Assembly (NCBI RefSeq): GCF_004340875.1
Contig: NZ_SLXQ01000001.1
Coordinates: 186,001 to 250,000 of the forward strand
DNA length: 64,000 nt
Direction of reading: 5' to 3'
Source of the DNA: Tamaricihabitans halophyticus
GTDB lineage: Bacteria; Actinomycetota; Actinomycetes; Mycobacteriales; Pseudonocardiaceae
Shown: piece after piece, positions 34,497 through 44,500 of the stretch
Layout: every line of letters begins with the position of its first letter
How positions within the stretch are numbered: the stretch's first letter is position 1
Made by a program: the position numbers and the translations under genes
Notes under the pieces: model-generated
Databases searched by the model: none
Told to the model about the DNA's origin: nothing
Seen by the model: the letters and a program-made list of their open reading frames with translations, nothing else

Positions 34497-34679
34497 TCAG
34501 TCGTCGCCGTCATCGCCATCGTCACCGTCGTCGTCGTTCTGCTGCTGTTCGGTGCCGCCGTCGTCGCCGTCCTCGCCGACGTCGTCGCAGGCGCTGGCCA
34601 GGGAGATCGCCCCTGCCGCCACCACCGAAATGCCGAGCACGCTCAGCCACCGCCGCTTACGCTCCTGGTTAACTCGCAT
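34497..34679 (-). CDS. Small acidic putative lipoprotein
   Basis: 60 residues: Arg/Lys-rich start, hydrophobic LSVLGISVVAAGAISLASAC (a weak lipobox, ASAC), then a short tail made almost wholly of Asp, Gly and Gln ending in the repeat DDGDDGDDGDD. The repeat is encoded by GTC/GTCATC triplet-like DNA. If exported it would be a small cell-surface anionic peptide, perhaps cation-binding. No family recognised; overlapping high-GC sequence could also mimic this, so moderate confidence only. Confidence 0.5.
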   Translation of the reverse strand: MRVNQERKRRWLSVLGISVVAAGAISLASACDDVGEDGDDGGTEQQQNDDDGDDGDDGDD

Positions 34680-34779
34680 GGCGACACCCTAAACGCCCCG
34701 GTCACCGGCCCGCGTCGCCCGTACGGTGATGTCCGATTTCCGCGAGCCCTGGCCTTCTCCCGGTGGCAGTATCGTGGTC

Positions 34780-36231
34780 ATGCTGGTAGACGAAGAGCAG
34801 GCGTATCGCGCGGTACTCGCCAAAGATGCCCGGTTCGACGGGCACTTCATCCTCGCCGTGCGCACCACCGGTATCTACTGCCGGCCATCCTGCCCGGCGA
34901 TCACACCGAAACGCCGAAACGTCGCGTTCTACCCCACCTCGGCGGCCGCCCAGTCGGCAGGCTTCCGGGCCTGCCGGCGCTGCCTACCGGACGCCGTACC
35001 CGGCTCCCCGGAATGGAACCTGCGGGCCGATCTCGCCGCCAGGGCAATGCGCCTGATCAGCGACGGCGTGGTGGAACGCGCCGGCGTGGCTGGGCTGGCC
35101 GCTCAGCTCGGCTACTCGGTTCGACAGCTGAACCGGGTACTCACCGCCGAACTCGGCGCCGGCCCACTCGCACTCGCCCGCGCCCACCGCGCACATGCCG
35201 CGCGCATCCTGATCGAGCTCAGCGACCTCTCGTTCAGCGATATCGCCTTCGCCGCGGGGTTCGCGAGCATTCGACAGTTCAACGACACGGTTCGGGCGGT
35301 TTTCGCCAGCACGCCGGGTGAGCTGCGCGCGGGCGGCGGCCGGCGATCCGGCCCAGCCGCGAGCGGCGGCGGGCGGATCACCCTGCGGCTGCCGGTGCGC
35401 ACCCCGTTTGACGGCGCGGGTGTGCTCGATTTCCTCGGTCGGCGCGCGATCCCGGGCGTCGAGTCGATCAGCGAGGGCAGCTACGGGCGCACGCTTCGGC
35501 TGCCGCATGGCCCGGCGACGGCCTGGCTCACCCCGGACGACGGGCACGTACGTTGCGTGCTCCGGCTGACCGAGGTGCGCGATCTGGCCAGTGCGGTTTC
35601 CCGGCTGCGCCGGTTGCTTGATCTGGACGCCGACCCGCAAGCGGTGGACGAGGCACTTGGCGCGGACCCGGCACTGGCCGAGTCGGTGCGCGCGGTCCCC
35701 GGTATCCGCGTGCCCGGTGCCGTGGACGGCGACGAGCTGGTGGTTCGGGCACTGCTCGGGCAGCAGATCTCGGCACCAGCCGCGCGCACCGCGGGCGGTC
35801 GGCTATGTGCCGAACTCGGTTCGCCACTCGCTGACCCCGATGGCGAGCTGACCACGCTGTTTCCCACCGCGGCCGATATCGCCGCCGGCGGCGCCGAGGT
35901 GCTGCGCGGTCCGCAACGGCGGATCAACGCGATCGTCGGGGTGTGCGCGGCGCTCGCCGACGGCTCGGTAGCCACGCATTTCGGCCGGGAGCCAGCCGAG
36001 CTACGGGCCGAGCTACTCGCGTTGCCCGGGATCGGTCCCTGGACCGCCGACTACGTCCTGATGCGCGTACTTGGCGCGCCGGATGTACTGCTGAGCACCG
36101 ATCTGATGGTGCGTCGAGGCGCTGGGCTGCTCGGACTTCCGGACACCCAGGGCGGGCTGGATGCCCGCGGTGAGCCCTGGCGGCCGTGGCGCTCCTATGC
36201 CGGCATGCACCTCTGGCGGGCAACCGCATAG
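34780..36231 (+). CDS. Ada-AlkA fusion: methylphosphotriester sensor/3-methyladenine glycosylase
   Basis: 483 residues in three modules. Residues 1-75: Ada zinc domain with Cys in GIYCRPSCPA and FRACRRCLPD, where the metal-bound cysteine accepts a methyl from DNA phosphotriesters. About 85-185: AraC-type helix-turn-helix (VAGLAAQLGYSVRQLNRVL, LSFSDIAFAAGFASIRQFN). About 200-480: AlkA glycosylase with HhH-GPD (LALPGIGPWTADYVLMRVLGAPDVLLSTD; catalytic Asp late in that run). It senses alkylation, activates repair genes and removes alkylated bases. Start taken at ATG 34780, which matches relatives; 34726 is also in frame. ogt follows after 48 bp. Confidence 0.92.
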   Translation: MLVDEEQAYRAVLAKDARFDGHFILAVRTTGIYCRPSCPAITPKRRNVAFYPTSAAAQSAGFRACRRCLPDAVPGSPEWNLRADLAARAMRLISDGVVERAGVAGLAAQLGYSVRQLNRVLTAELGAGPLALARAHRAHAARILIELSDLSFSDIAFAAGFASIRQFNDTVRAVFASTPGELRAGGGRRSGPAASGGGRITLRLPVRTPFDGAGVLDFLGRRAIPGVESISEGSYGRTLRLPHGPATAWLTPDDGHVRCVLRLTEVRDLASAVSRLRRLLDLDADPQAVDEALGADPALAESVRAVPGIRVPGAVDGDELVVRALLGQQISAPAARTAGGRLCAELGSPLADPDGELTTLFPTAADIAAGGAEVLRGPQRRINAIVGVCAALADGSVATHFGREPAELRAELLALPGIGPWTADYVLMRVLGAPDVLLSTDLMVRRGAGLLGLPDTQGGLDARGEPWRPWRSYAGMHLWRATA

Positions 36232-36279
36232 CCGCCCAAGTGCGACCAAGAAACCCAAACATTCGTGAAGGAGCATCCG

Positions 36280-36780
36280 ATGTCCATCGCCCAAGCGTCC
36301 ACTCTGGACACCAAGGCAGGGCCGTTCACGGCCATTGTCGCCACCGACGGCGCCGTGCTGGCCAGCGGCTGGACGGCGAGTAGCGCCGAGCTAGTCCCGC
36401 TGATCAGTCCAGCGCTGCGCCCGAAGGAGGTACGCGAGAAACGTGATCTCGGCGCGGTGAGTACGGCCATCCGGACATACCACGCCGGCGAGCTGAACGC
36501 GATCGACGATATCCCGGTCCGGCAGAGTTCCGGCGAATTCCTCAGTCACGCCTGGGACGTGCTGCGCAAGGTGCCGGCGGGCGAGCCAATCACGTACTCG
36601 GACTACGCGGCGCTGGCTGGTCGGCCGGCCGCGGTGCGCGCGGCCGCTTCGGCCTGTGCACGAAACGCCGCCGCGCTGTTCGTGCCATGCCACCGTGTTC
36701 TGCGCATCGGCGGCGCGCTCGGTGGCTTCCGCTGGGGGCTGCCGGTGAAACGCTGGCTGCTCGAGCACGAAGCCAGTTGA
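36280..36780 (+). CDS. ogt: O6-methylguanine-DNA methyltransferase
   Basis: 166-residue suicide protein that takes the methyl from O6-methylguanine. VPCHRVLRIGGALGGFRWG holds the acceptor Cys in PCHRV; PITYSDYAALAGRPAAVRAAASA is the helix-turn-helix that binds DNA, with the Arg finger. AAGGAG stands 8 bp before ATG 36280 (the reading can extend to a GTG at 36265). Follows the Ada-AlkA gene, which presumably induces it: together they are an alkylation-repair operon. Confidence 0.95.
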   Translation: MSIAQASTLDTKAGPFTAIVATDGAVLASGWTASSAELVPLISPALRPKEVREKRDLGAVSTAIRTYHAGELNAIDDIPVRQSSGEFLSHAWDVLRKVPAGEPITYSDYAALAGRPAAVRAAASACARNAAALFVPCHRVLRIGGALGGFRWGLPVKRWLLEHEAS

Positions 36781-36803
36781 TCGGAACACGTTCCCACGTT
36801 GAC

Positions 36804-39779
36804 TCAGCCCTTGATGAGCTCCACCGTGGACCCGTCGCGTGCCTTGCGGACGCGCAGCCGTACCGGAATGCGCTGCCGTAGCTCCTCCACATGCGAGACA
36901 AGCCCGACCACTCGTCCGCCGGCACGCAGCTCATCAAGGGTGTCCAGCACGACGTCCAGCGCATCGGCATCCAGCGTGCCGAAACCCTCGTCGATGAACA
37001 GCGTGTCCAATAGCGCGCCACCGGTCTCGGCGGCGACCACATCAGCGAGACCGAGCGCCAGCGCGAGCGAGGCGAGGAAGGACTCCCCACCGGAAAGCGT
37101 CTTCGCCGGCCGCACCTTGCCGGTGTAGTCGTCCAGTACGTCCAGCCCCAAGCCGCCGCGCGTACCCCGTGCGCCAGCCGCGTCGGAATGCACAAAGGAA
37201 TAGCGCCCGCGACTCATGCGGCGCAGCCGGCCGTTGGCCGCGACCGCCACCTCCTCGAGCCGGGCGGCGAGTACATAGGAGCGCAACGACATTTTCCGGG
37301 CGTTCTGCCCGCGCCCATTGACCACATCGGTGAGCGCGGACAGCTCGGCGAACTCAGCCTCCGCCGGTTCCAGCGCTCGCCACTCGGCGCGTAGTCGCTC
37401 GGCGAGCGCGGTCACTTCGGTTGCGCGTCGCTCGGCGGCACGCAAGGCGGCAACCGTGCTCTCGGCCAGCTCCCTGCACCGGGTATGCCGTTCCCGCGCC
37501 GCTTCGATATCCACGTCCTGCGCCGGATCCAGATCAGCCAGCTCCGGCTCGGCGAGCACCGCGCGGGCGGCTGCCTCGGCCAGTTGCGCCGCGTGCAGCT
37601 CCCGCTCCAACTCGGCAAGCCGCGCAGGCTCGCGTGCCGCGGCCAACGCTTCGGACACCCCAGGGAACCCTGCTTCGGTCGCCTCGGTTTCCACCGCGCG
37701 GCGTTGCTCGGCCGCACGCCGCACCGCTTCCTCGAGCGCCGCCCGCGCCTCGGCGAGGACGTCGTAGCTTTCCGCCCCGGCAAGCAAGTACGCCCTGCGC
37801 GCCGCCACATCGGGATGGTCGCCCCGTGCCACGGCCAGCCGTTCGGCGCGCTCGCGCATCGTGCGATGCAGCGTGTCCAGCTCGGCCCGGGTGCCGGCCA
37901 GCTCGCGTTCGACCGCCGCGCGCCGCTCGGTACGGGCTTCGATCTCCTCCTCGACCGAGCGCAGTGCACTGGCGAGCTCGGTTCGGGCCTTGGCGAGTTC
38001 ACTCAACCGGTCGAGCTCGGCCTTCGCCTCGACCAGCAACCCGCGCAGCTGCTCGGCTTGCTGTCCTGCCGCGCGCTCCAGCATCTGCTGCTGCCTGCTT
38101 TGCGCTTCGTGTACCGCCTGGCCGGCGCGTTCTCGCCGGTCCGCGGCGGCTCGCTCGTCCTGCTCGGCCTCGCGTTCGTTGGCCTCGCTGACCACCAGCA
38201 ACGAGGGCTCCGCCGGCCGGGGGTGCTCCGAGGAACCGCAGACCGTGCAGGGTTCACCGGCGGTCAGGTCCGCGGCCAACTCGGCGGCCATTCCGTCCAG
38301 CCGGCTGGCGCGCAACTCCTGCGACCGGTCCCGCGCGCGCTGGTGCTCGTCAATCGCCAGGCGCGCCTGGTCCTCCGCCGCACGCACGGCCTCGGCCAGC
38401 TCGGGTAGTTCCTGTGCTGCCCGGTGTTGCTCGGTCAGCTCTTCGACCTTGACGCCGGCCGCGTCCAACCGAGCCTCGGCTTCCGCGGCCGCGTCCAGCT
38501 GCTCGCGCAGCTCGGTACGCCGGGCCGGCAGTGCGGCCAACCGGTCGTCGAAGGCATTGAGCCGCTCGCGCAGCGTGGTGTCCAGTTCGGACAGTTCATG
38601 GGCCCGGGTCTGGTCGCGCTCCTGCTGCTCGGCTTCGGCTACCAGCGCGCTCAGCTCACCGGCGGTTTCCCGCAGCTGGCCGGCCACCTCACGCAACTCA
38701 GCTACCCGCGCCGGTTCGGCAGGGCGATCAGCCGCGCCGACCCGTTGCTCGACCGTGCTGACCGCCGCGCTCTCCCGTTCGGCCGCGGCACTGCGCTGCT
38801 GTGCCAACCGGTCCAACTGAGCATGTGCGGTGACCACCGGCGCGGCGGCGCGTGCCGCGACGAGCTCGGTCGACCGGAGTTCGCGCGCTTCGGCCTCCGC
38901 CGCGAACCTGGCCAGTTCGGCATGCGCCTGGCGCAGCCGGCGTACCCGCTCGGCACGCTCCTGTCGGGCTGCCAGCTCGGCGTCCGCACGTTCGCGCTCC
39001 GCGCGAGCCTGCGCCTCGGCCTCGCGCGCGACGGAAAGCGCCGTGTCCACGGCTTCTTCGGTGTCGCCGAGCCAATCCGCGGACACCTCCTCCGGTAGCT
39101 CCATGCCCGCGGCCTGGGCGAGACGTGCCAGCAACTCGCGTGCTGCCTGTCGCCGCGTTTCCAGCTGCCGGCCGCGCTCCGTGCGACGGTCCCGGAACCA
39201 CTGTTCCACCTCGGCGAACCGGCCGGTGTCGAACAGTCGCTCGAGCAGTTGCTCGCGTTCCGCGGTGTCCGCGCGCAGGAACCGCGCGAACTCGCCCTGC
39301 GGCAGCAGCACCACCTGGAAGAACTGTTCGGCACTCATCCCGAGTAACCGCTGTATCGTCCGGCCGACCTCGTCGATCCTGGTGAGCCCTTCAGCGGGTT
39401 GACCGCTCGGCGGGCCGCCAATCCAGGTGAGCGAGGCCTTTGCCGGGCTCTTCGTGGTGCCCTCGCCACGTCGTTTCGGCCGTTCGTATTCCGGCCGGCG
39501 GTGCACCCGCAACCGCTGCCCGCCAATGGTCAGCTCCACGACCACTTCGGTGCCCAGCTCGGGCGCGGCCGCGTCGCAGCGGAGGCGTTTGACCTCGCCG
39601 CGCGCCCCTGGCACGGCACCGAACAGGGCATAGGCGACCGCGTCGAGCAGGGTCGTCTTTCCCGCGCCGGTATCCCCGTGCAGCAGGAAAAGGCCGTCCG
39701 CGCCGAGCTCGTCGAAATCGATCGTCTCCGATCTCGGGTACGGTCCGAAGGCTGTCAGCTCAAGCCGGTGCAACCTCAT
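36804..39779 (-). CDS. sbcC: Exonuclease subunit SbcC
   Basis: 991-residue SMC-like ATPase of the SbcCD (Rad50-Mre11) nuclease that opens hairpins and protein-blocked ends. N-terminal Walker [21 protein letters not shown]; long heptad-rich coiled coils; central zinc hook [13 protein letters not shown] near residue 475 for dimerisation; C-terminal signature [19 protein letters not shown] and Walker [17 protein letters not shown] overlaps the end of sbcD by 4 bp. Composition is very rich in Ala, Glu, Arg and Leu, as expected for the coiled coil. Confidence 0.95.
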   Translation of the reverse strand: MRLHRLELTAFGPYPRSETIDFDELGADGLFLLHGDTGAGKTTLLDAVAYALFGAVPGARGEVKRLRCDAAAPELGTEVVVELTIGGQRLRVHRRPEYERPKRRGEGTTKSPAKASLTWIGGPPSGQPAEGLTRIDEVGRTIQRLLGMSAEQFFQVVLLPQGEFARFLRADTAEREQLLERLFDTGRFAEVEQWFRDRRTERGRQLETRRQAARELLARLAQAAGMELPEEVSADWLGDTEEAVDTALSVAREAEAQARAERERADAELAARQERAERVRRLRQAHAELARFAAEAEARELRSTELVAARAAAPVVTAHAQLDRLAQQRSAAAERESAAVSTVEQRVGAADRPAEPARVAELREVAGQLRETAGELSALVAEAEQQERDQTRAHELSELDTTLRERLNAFDDRLAALPARRTELREQLDAAAEAEARLDAAGVKVEELTEQHRAAQELPELAEAVRAAEDQARLAIDEHQRARDRSQELRASRLDGMAAELAADLTAGEPCTVCGSSEHPRPAEPSLLVVSEANEREAEQDERAAADRRERAGQAVHEAQSRQQQMLERAAGQQAEQLRGLLVEAKAELDRLSELAKARTELASALRSVEEEIEARTERRAAVERELAGTRAELDTLHRTMRERAERLAVARGDHPDVAARRAYLLAGAESYDVLAEARAALEEAVRRAAEQRRAVETEATEAGFPGVSEALAAAREPARLAELERELHAAQLAEAAARAVLAEPELADLDPAQDVDIEAARERHTRCRELAESTVAALRAAERRATEVTALAERLRAEWRALEPAEAEFAELSALTDVVNGRGQNARKMSLRSYVLAARLEEVAVAANGRLRRMSRGRYSFVHSDAAGARGTRGGLGLDVLDDYTGKVRPAKTLSGGESFLASLALALGLADVVAAETGGALLDTLFIDEGFGTLDADALDVVLDTLDELRAGGRVVGLVSHVEELRQRIPVRLRVRKARDGSTVELIKG

Positions 39780-40921
39780 CCGACTTCGGCCTTTCCGGTC
39801 TCCGCGAACGCGGCGGCCAGCAGCTCCCGCTCGGCATCCGTCGGCGCGCTACCCCGGCAATCGCACAGGAAGCCGTTGGCGATCTCGGTGTCGTTCCTGC
39901 CGCGCACCGCTTCGGCATAGCGGGGGCGCTCGCCCGTCGTGTCGGCTGGCTGCCAGGTGGTGTGCACCGCGTGCGGGAACCGCTCGCGCAGCCTGCGCAG
40001 CGCGTCGGTGGGCCGAACGCGGTCGGTCAGCGTCACCGAGAGGTAATGCGTTTCCAGCTCGGCATGTTCCGGCGCGCGCAGCACCTCGTCGAGCTCGCCG
40101 GTGAGCTGGCTGAGCTGGCGCGGTACCGGTAGTTCGTGCCGGCGCACCTCCGCGAGGCCGGCCGCGTCCAGATCGACCAGCCACACCGATTTGCGCTGTC
40201 GCGCCTCGGAAAACGAGTAGGCAAGCGGGCTGCCGGAATAGCGGAGCCGGTCGTCGATGCGTTGCGGCCCATGCAGATGGCCGAGCGCCACATAGTCCAC
40301 CCCGTCGAAAACCGCGCCAGGCACCTGTTCCACCCCGCCCACCGCGATCGGTCGCTCGGACTCGCAGCCGGTGCCGCCGGTGACGAAGGCATGCGCGAGC
40401 ACCACGGAGCGCATCCCGCCGCGATTGGCCAGATCGGCGCGGACCCTGCGCATCGCCTCGGTTAGCACGCCGGTGTGCCCGCGCGCCTCGGGTACGCCGA
40501 GCGTCTGCCTGGCAGGCTCGGGCTCCAGGTACGGCAGGCCATAGCAGGCGAGCGGGCCGTGCGCGTCCTCGAGCAACACCGGCTGATCGAGGCGGGCTAT
40601 CTGGGTACGCAGGTGCAGCCCGCCCGCCGCGGCGAACTCGCCGAACGCGCCGAGCCGTGGCGCCGAATCGTGGTTGCCCGGCGTGATGACCAACTGTGCG
40701 CCTGCCGCGCGGATTCGCGCGAGTATCCGCTCGGCGACCCGGACGGCCTCCCCGGAGGGCACCGCGCGGTCATAGATATCGCCGGCGACGACCACGACGT
40801 CCACCCGTTCGTCGACCACCACGTCCGCGAGGTGCCCGAGCACCGATTCCTGCTCGGCGAGCAGATCGGCGCCGTGAAACGTCCTGCCGAGATGCCAGTC
40901 CGAGGTGTGTAGCAGGCGCAT
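39776..40921 (-). CDS. sbcD: Exonuclease subunit SbcD
   Basis: 381-residue Mre11-type metallophosphoesterase. Phosphoesterase motifs: LLHTSDWHLGR (I), VVVAGDIYDRAVPS (II), ITPGNHDSAPRLG (III), VLAHAFVTGG and ALGHLHGPQ (IV, V), all metal ligands present. The C-terminal region (residues about 270-380) is the capping/SbcC-binding part. First gene of the sbcDC operon, divergent from rmuC; its promoter region contains an imperfect palindrome CGTGGTTACCACG at 40995. Confidence 0.95.
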   Translation of the reverse strand: MRLLHTSDWHLGRTFHGADLLAEQESVLGHLADVVVDERVDVVVVAGDIYDRAVPSGEAVRVAERILARIRAAGAQLVITPGNHDSAPRLGAFGEFAAAGGLHLRTQIARLDQPVLLEDAHGPLACYGLPYLEPEPARQTLGVPEARGHTGVLTEAMRRVRADLANRGGMRSVVLAHAFVTGGTGCESERPIAVGGVEQVPGAVFDGVDYVALGHLHGPQRIDDRLRYSGSPLAYSFSEARQRKSVWLVDLDAAGLAEVRRHELPVPRQLSQLTGELDEVLRAPEHAELETHYLSVTLTDRVRPTDALRRLRERFPHAVHTTWQPADTTGERPRYAEAVRGRNDTEIANGFLCDCRGSAPTDAERELLAAAFAETGKAEVG

Positions 40922-41070
40922 ACGAGCAAGCTAGGACGACCGGCCGACAAAGCCGGTGAGCACCACGCGTTTAGTACGCAGAACGGTTAAATAACGTGGT
41001 TACCACGACATTTTCCGCGTAAAACGGCGAGCCGGCGAGCCGGAACGGATTCCTGTCGGGGGTGTCCGCC

Positions 41071-42033
41071 ATGATCACTGAACGAACAGGACATTCCACC
41101 GAACGGAGCGATCTGGTGACCTCAGCGGTAGTCAGCACCGCGGCGATCGTGGTCGCGCTACTCCTTGCCGCGGCGGTCGCGCTGATCTGGCGGTTGTACG
41201 CGGAAAGCATGCGTAGGGCCGACAACGCGGCACAGCGGCTCGCGGAGGAACGCGCGCGCTCGGATGCGCATCAGGCGGCGCTGCGGCGCTACGAGGTCGC
41301 CTTCGCGTCGATCAGCGGGCGCGGCGAACTCGGCGAGCAGGTCTTGGTGGAGACCACGCGAGCCCTCGGACTCCGCGCGGGCATCCATTTCACGTTGCAG
41401 GACGACCTCGCGGGCGGCGGTACCGTACGCCCCGATCTAGTACTGCACGTTGGTGGCGGTCGCACCGTACCGGTGGACGCGAAGGCGAGCATGGCGTGCT
41501 GGGCCGAAGCGGTGGAGACCGACGACCCGGAGGAGCGGCTGGACGCGCTACGCGTACACGTGCGCAATCTGCGCGCGCGGGCGACCGAGCTGGCCGGCAA
41601 GGGTTACCAGCGCTGGGCGGATGCCATCTACGGCACCGTCATGTTCATTCCCTCGGATGCGGCGGTGGTCGCCGCCCTGGACACCGACCCCGAGCTGCTG
41701 CGCTGGATGCTGGACCGGCGCGTGTTTCCCTGCGGGCCCACCGGATTCGCGGTGGTCGCCTCGGCCGCCCTGTTCGCCGGCACTGACCGGGCCCTGACGA
41801 CCGACGTGGAGACCCTGCGCGGCCATGCGGCTGGCGCACACCGGGCAGCGAGCAGCGCGGTGGAGGCGGTCAACGTGTCCAGTACGCACCTGCAGCGGTT
41901 CCTCGCCGCGCGGCGCAGGGAACTGGAAGCACTGGAAACCTTCCGTAGCTCGGTCGCGCCGCTGACCGAAGCTGCCGGCAGCCCCACCCAACTCACCGAA
42001 CTACGCGACAACACGGAGGCAAATGTCATCTGA
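41071..42033 (+). CDS. rmuC: DNA recombination protein RmuC
   Basis: 320 residues. One N-terminal membrane helix (VVSTAAIVVALLLAAAVALIW), a short coiled coil, then the RmuC nuclease-like core with RPDLVLHVGGGRTVPVDAKASMACW near residue 135, where Asp and the DAK acid/Lys resemble a restriction-endonuclease-like active site. It limits rearrangements at inverted repeats in E. coli. Shorter than the about 475 residues of E. coli RmuC because the coiled coil is reduced. ATG 41071 is given; GTG 41062 is possible. It stands back to back with sbcDC, another inverted-repeat-processing system. Confidence 0.85.
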   Translation: MITERTGHSTERSDLVTSAVVSTAAIVVALLLAAAVALIWRLYAESMRRADNAAQRLAEERARSDAHQAALRRYEVAFASISGRGELGEQVLVETTRALGLRAGIHFTLQDDLAGGGTVRPDLVLHVGGGRTVPVDAKASMACWAEAVETDDPEERLDALRVHVRNLRARATELAGKGYQRWADAIYGTVMFIPSDAAVVAALDTDPELLRWMLDRRVFPCGPTGFAVVASAALFAGTDRALTTDVETLRGHAAGAHRAASSAVEAVNVSSTHLQRFLAARRRELEALETFRSSVAPLTEAAGSPTQLTELRDNTEANVI

Positions 42034-42227
42034 TCAGAAAATCTCAACGCTTGGCGAAAATTAGGACAAAACGGTCAAATCTGGGAACTGCTTTCGGTTA
42101 ACGTGGCGAACCGTACGCCGATTTCCGCACCTTTTGGCCGGAATCCGTGAGCCCAACGGGCAATTCTGGCTCCGGCTCGGTGGAGCCGGCAGCGCAGCCA
42201 GCACGATACGGGCTACGGTGTGGTCCC

Positions 42228-43385
42228 GTGACCGCGACAAGCGACCCGCACAACGCCGCCGATCAAGAAGGCGGCAAGACCAGCTGGGATGAGCGTGCCT
42301 TTTTCGGCACTAGACGGGGCCTGCCGTGGTGGGGCGCCGTGCTGCTCGCACTGGGCGTGGCCGTCGTTTCGGCCGTGCTGAACCAGCAGATCGACGACAG
42401 CCTGGGCCTGATCTTCCAGATCGCCTACTTCGCCGGATGTGTCGCCGCGGTGACCATGGTCCAGCGCAAGAGCCTGTTCGGTCCGATGGTGCAGCCCCCA
42501 CTGATCCTTGGCGCGACGGTGCCCAGCGTGATCCTGCTGTTCTCCGGTACCGCTGGTGCGGAGGACACCCTGGGTAAGGTGCTGGCGATCGGCACACCGC
42601 TGATCAACGGGTTTCCGACGATGGCCATCACTACCGGGATCTGCGTACTGATCGGGGTGCTGCGGCTGTTCCGCGAGCGGGACCCGAGCCAGCAAGCAGC
42701 AGCTCAGAAGTCCAAGTCAAGCCAGAAGTCCGGGGCTGCCGAGAAGTCCAAACCCAAATCGAGCCAGAAGCTCAGTGCGGCAAAGTCCTCGGACAAGGCA
42801 GAAAAGGGCCGGGGCAGAGCCGGAGCGGACGACCAGGACGGTCCTGGCCAGGAAGAACCGCCGAATCGTGGACGCGCGGGCGCGGCTGCGGCAGGTGCCG
42901 CGGCAGCCGGAGCGGCGGGTGCGGGCGCGGCGGCCGCCGCACGGGGCAGGCGCGGTAGCCGACCGGACGATCCCGCCGAGCGTGGCCGGCCGCCACGACG
43001 CCGCCCAGGCCAAGGTCGCCCCGACCAGGCACGCCCAGATCAGGGTCGTTCAGATCAGGGCCGTCCAGAAAAGGGACGTCCAGAGAAGGGCGGCGCGCCA
43101 GGGCCAGCCGATCCGGAACGGGACCCACGGTCCCGCCGCGGCCAGCGGCCGCAGCGGCCAGATCAACCACCGGAGCGAAAGCCTCCGCACGGGGGTCGTC
43201 CTCGCGGTGATGATCCTGCCCGACGCGAGCCGCCACCTGGCGCGCCCGGATCCGAAGGCCGCCGCGCCGGACCACCCCGGCGCAGGCCGGATGGCAACGC
43301 CCCGCCGCCGCGCGGCCAGCCACCACAAGAGCCACCACCACCGCCGCGACGCAGGCGTCCCCCACCACCCCCAGAAACTCGCTAA
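42228..43385 (+). CDS. DUF6542 membrane protein with long basic disordered tail
   Basis: 385 residues. DUF6542 core (about 20-150): TSWDERAFFGTRRGLPWWGAVLL, four membrane helices, and PLINGFPTMAITTGICVLIGVL. The last 235 residues are disordered and highly basic (Arg, Pro, Gly, Gln) with an Ala-rich block and the degenerate repeat GRPDQ/GRSDQ/GRPEK. GTG at 42228 fits homologues; the frame is open to 42147. It neighbours ispH as in other actinobacteria. Its TAA stop is inside a type B repeat. The tail may bind nucleic acid or acidic envelope polymer (inference). Confidence 0.8.
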   Translation: MTATSDPHNAADQEGGKTSWDERAFFGTRRGLPWWGAVLLALGVAVVSAVLNQQIDDSLGLIFQIAYFAGCVAAVTMVQRKSLFGPMVQPPLILGATVPSVILLFSGTAGAEDTLGKVLAIGTPLINGFPTMAITTGICVLIGVLRLFRERDPSQQAAAQKSKSSQKSGAAEKSKPKSSQKLSAAKSSDKAEKGRGRAGADDQDGPGQEEPPNRGRAGAAAAGAAAAGAAGAGAAAAARGRRGSRPDDPAERGRPPRRRPGQGRPDQARPDQGRSDQGRPEKGRPEKGGAPGPADPERDPRSRRGQRPQRPDQPPERKPPHGGRPRGDDPARREPPPGAPGSEGRRAGPPRRRPDGNAPPPRGQPPQEPPPPPRRRRPPPPPETR

Positions 43386-43442
43386 CCCTAAAGAACGCAA
43401 TCACGCGCAGTCACCGCAAAGGGACCAAGAGAATGCGGTGAC
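43381..43442. repeat. Type B repeat plus type A-like hairpin between converging genes
   Basis: GCTAACCCTAAAGAACGC at 43381-43398 contains the TAA stop (43383-43385) of the DUF6542 gene. At 43410-43442, GTCACCGCA and TGCGGTGAC form a 9-bp perfect stem. Probable bidirectional terminator for the DUF6542 gene and ispH. Confidence 0.7.
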
Positions 43443-43458
43443 CGGGCGTCGGACTCGG

Positions 43459-44460
43459 TCAGGCTTTGCCGAGGTCCTTGCGCAGCTCCCTGGGCAGCGC
43501 GAAGGAGATCTTCTCGTTGGCCGTGGTGACCTCGTCGACCTCGGCCCACCCCCGCTCGGCCAGCCAGTCGAGCAGCTCCATTACCAGCACATCCGGCACC
43601 GATGCGCCGCTGGTCACCCCGACCGTCCGTACGCCTTCCAGCCAGGACTCGTCGATATCCGACGGGTAGTCGATCAAATAGGATGCGCTCGCGCCGGCCT
43701 GTAGCGCGACCTCGACCAGCCGCTTCGAGTTCGACGAGTTGGTCGACCCGACGACAAGCACCAGATCGCACTCCGGGGCCATCGCCTTGACCGCGACCTG
43801 GCGGTTTTGCGTCGCATAGCAGATGTCATCACTTGGCGGGTCGGACAGCTGCGGGAACCGCTCCTTGAGCTGGTCAACCCGGTCCATCGTCTCGTCCACG
43901 GACAGCGTGGTCTGGGAAAGCCACACCACCTTGCTGGGGTCACGCACTTCGACGCGCTGCACGTCATCGGCGGTATCCACCAGCTGCACGCGGTGCGGAG
44001 CCTCCCCCGCGGTGCCCTCGACCTCCTCATGACCCTCATGCCCGATCAACAGGATGTCGTAGTCCTCCCGGTCGAACCGGTTGACCTCCTTGTGCACCTT
44101 GGTCACCAGCGGGCAGGTCGCGTCGATGGTTCGCAGCTCCCGCTGGGCGGCCTGGTCGTGCACGGCCGGCGCGACACCATGCGCCGAGAACACCACCAGC
44201 GCGCCCTCCGGCACCTCGTCGACCTCCTCGACGAACACCGCGCCGCGTTCCCGTAGCGACTCGACCACGTGTTTGTTGTGCACGATCTCCTTGCGCACAT
44301 AGACCGGTGGGCCGTACTTCTCCAGCGCCTGCTCGACGGTGATCACCGCGCGGTCTACCCCCGCGCAGTACCCGCGTGGCTTCGCGAGTAGGACGCGCTT
44401 ACCCGTACGCTCGTCCTGCATTTTGCCGTCCTGGTCCGTACCGGCGGATGGAGCACTCAT
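43459..44460 (-). CDS. ispH: 4-hydroxy-3-methylbut-2-enyl diphosphate reductase IspH
   Basis: 333 residues; last enzyme of the MEP isoprenoid pathway, an iron-sulfur protein making IPP and DMAPP. Cluster-binding cysteines occur in [25 protein letters not shown] and [11 protein letters not shown]; the substrate acid-base motif HNKHVVE and [13 protein letters not shown] are present. ATG at 44460. A 29-nt leader motif shared with phoH lies 40-70 bp upstream. Position beside the lipid-droplet protein, xseA and xseB matches mycobacterial lytB2. Confidence 0.95.
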   Translation of the reverse strand: MSAPSAGTDQDGKMQDERTGKRVLLAKPRGYCAGVDRAVITVEQALEKYGPPVYVRKEIVHNKHVVESLRERGAVFVEEVDEVPEGALVVFSAHGVAPAVHDQAAQRELRTIDATCPLVTKVHKEVNRFDREDYDILLIGHEGHEEVEGTAGEAPHRVQLVDTADDVQRVEVRDPSKVVWLSQTTLSVDETMDRVDQLKERFPQLSDPPSDDICYATQNRQVAVKAMAPECDLVLVVGSTNSSNSKRLVEVALQAGASASYLIDYPSDIDESWLEGVRTVGVTSGASVPDVLVMELLDWLAERGWAEVDEVTTANEKISFALPRELRKDLGKA

Positions 44461-44500
44461 ACCTTCAGGGTACGGGGCGCTACCAGCGCGTCATCCGGCT

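Noticed and set aside
42970-43150. Tandem DNA repeat or CRISPR-like array in the DUF6542 tail
   Set aside because: The pentad repeat is irregular, coding and in frame, with no constant-length spacers.
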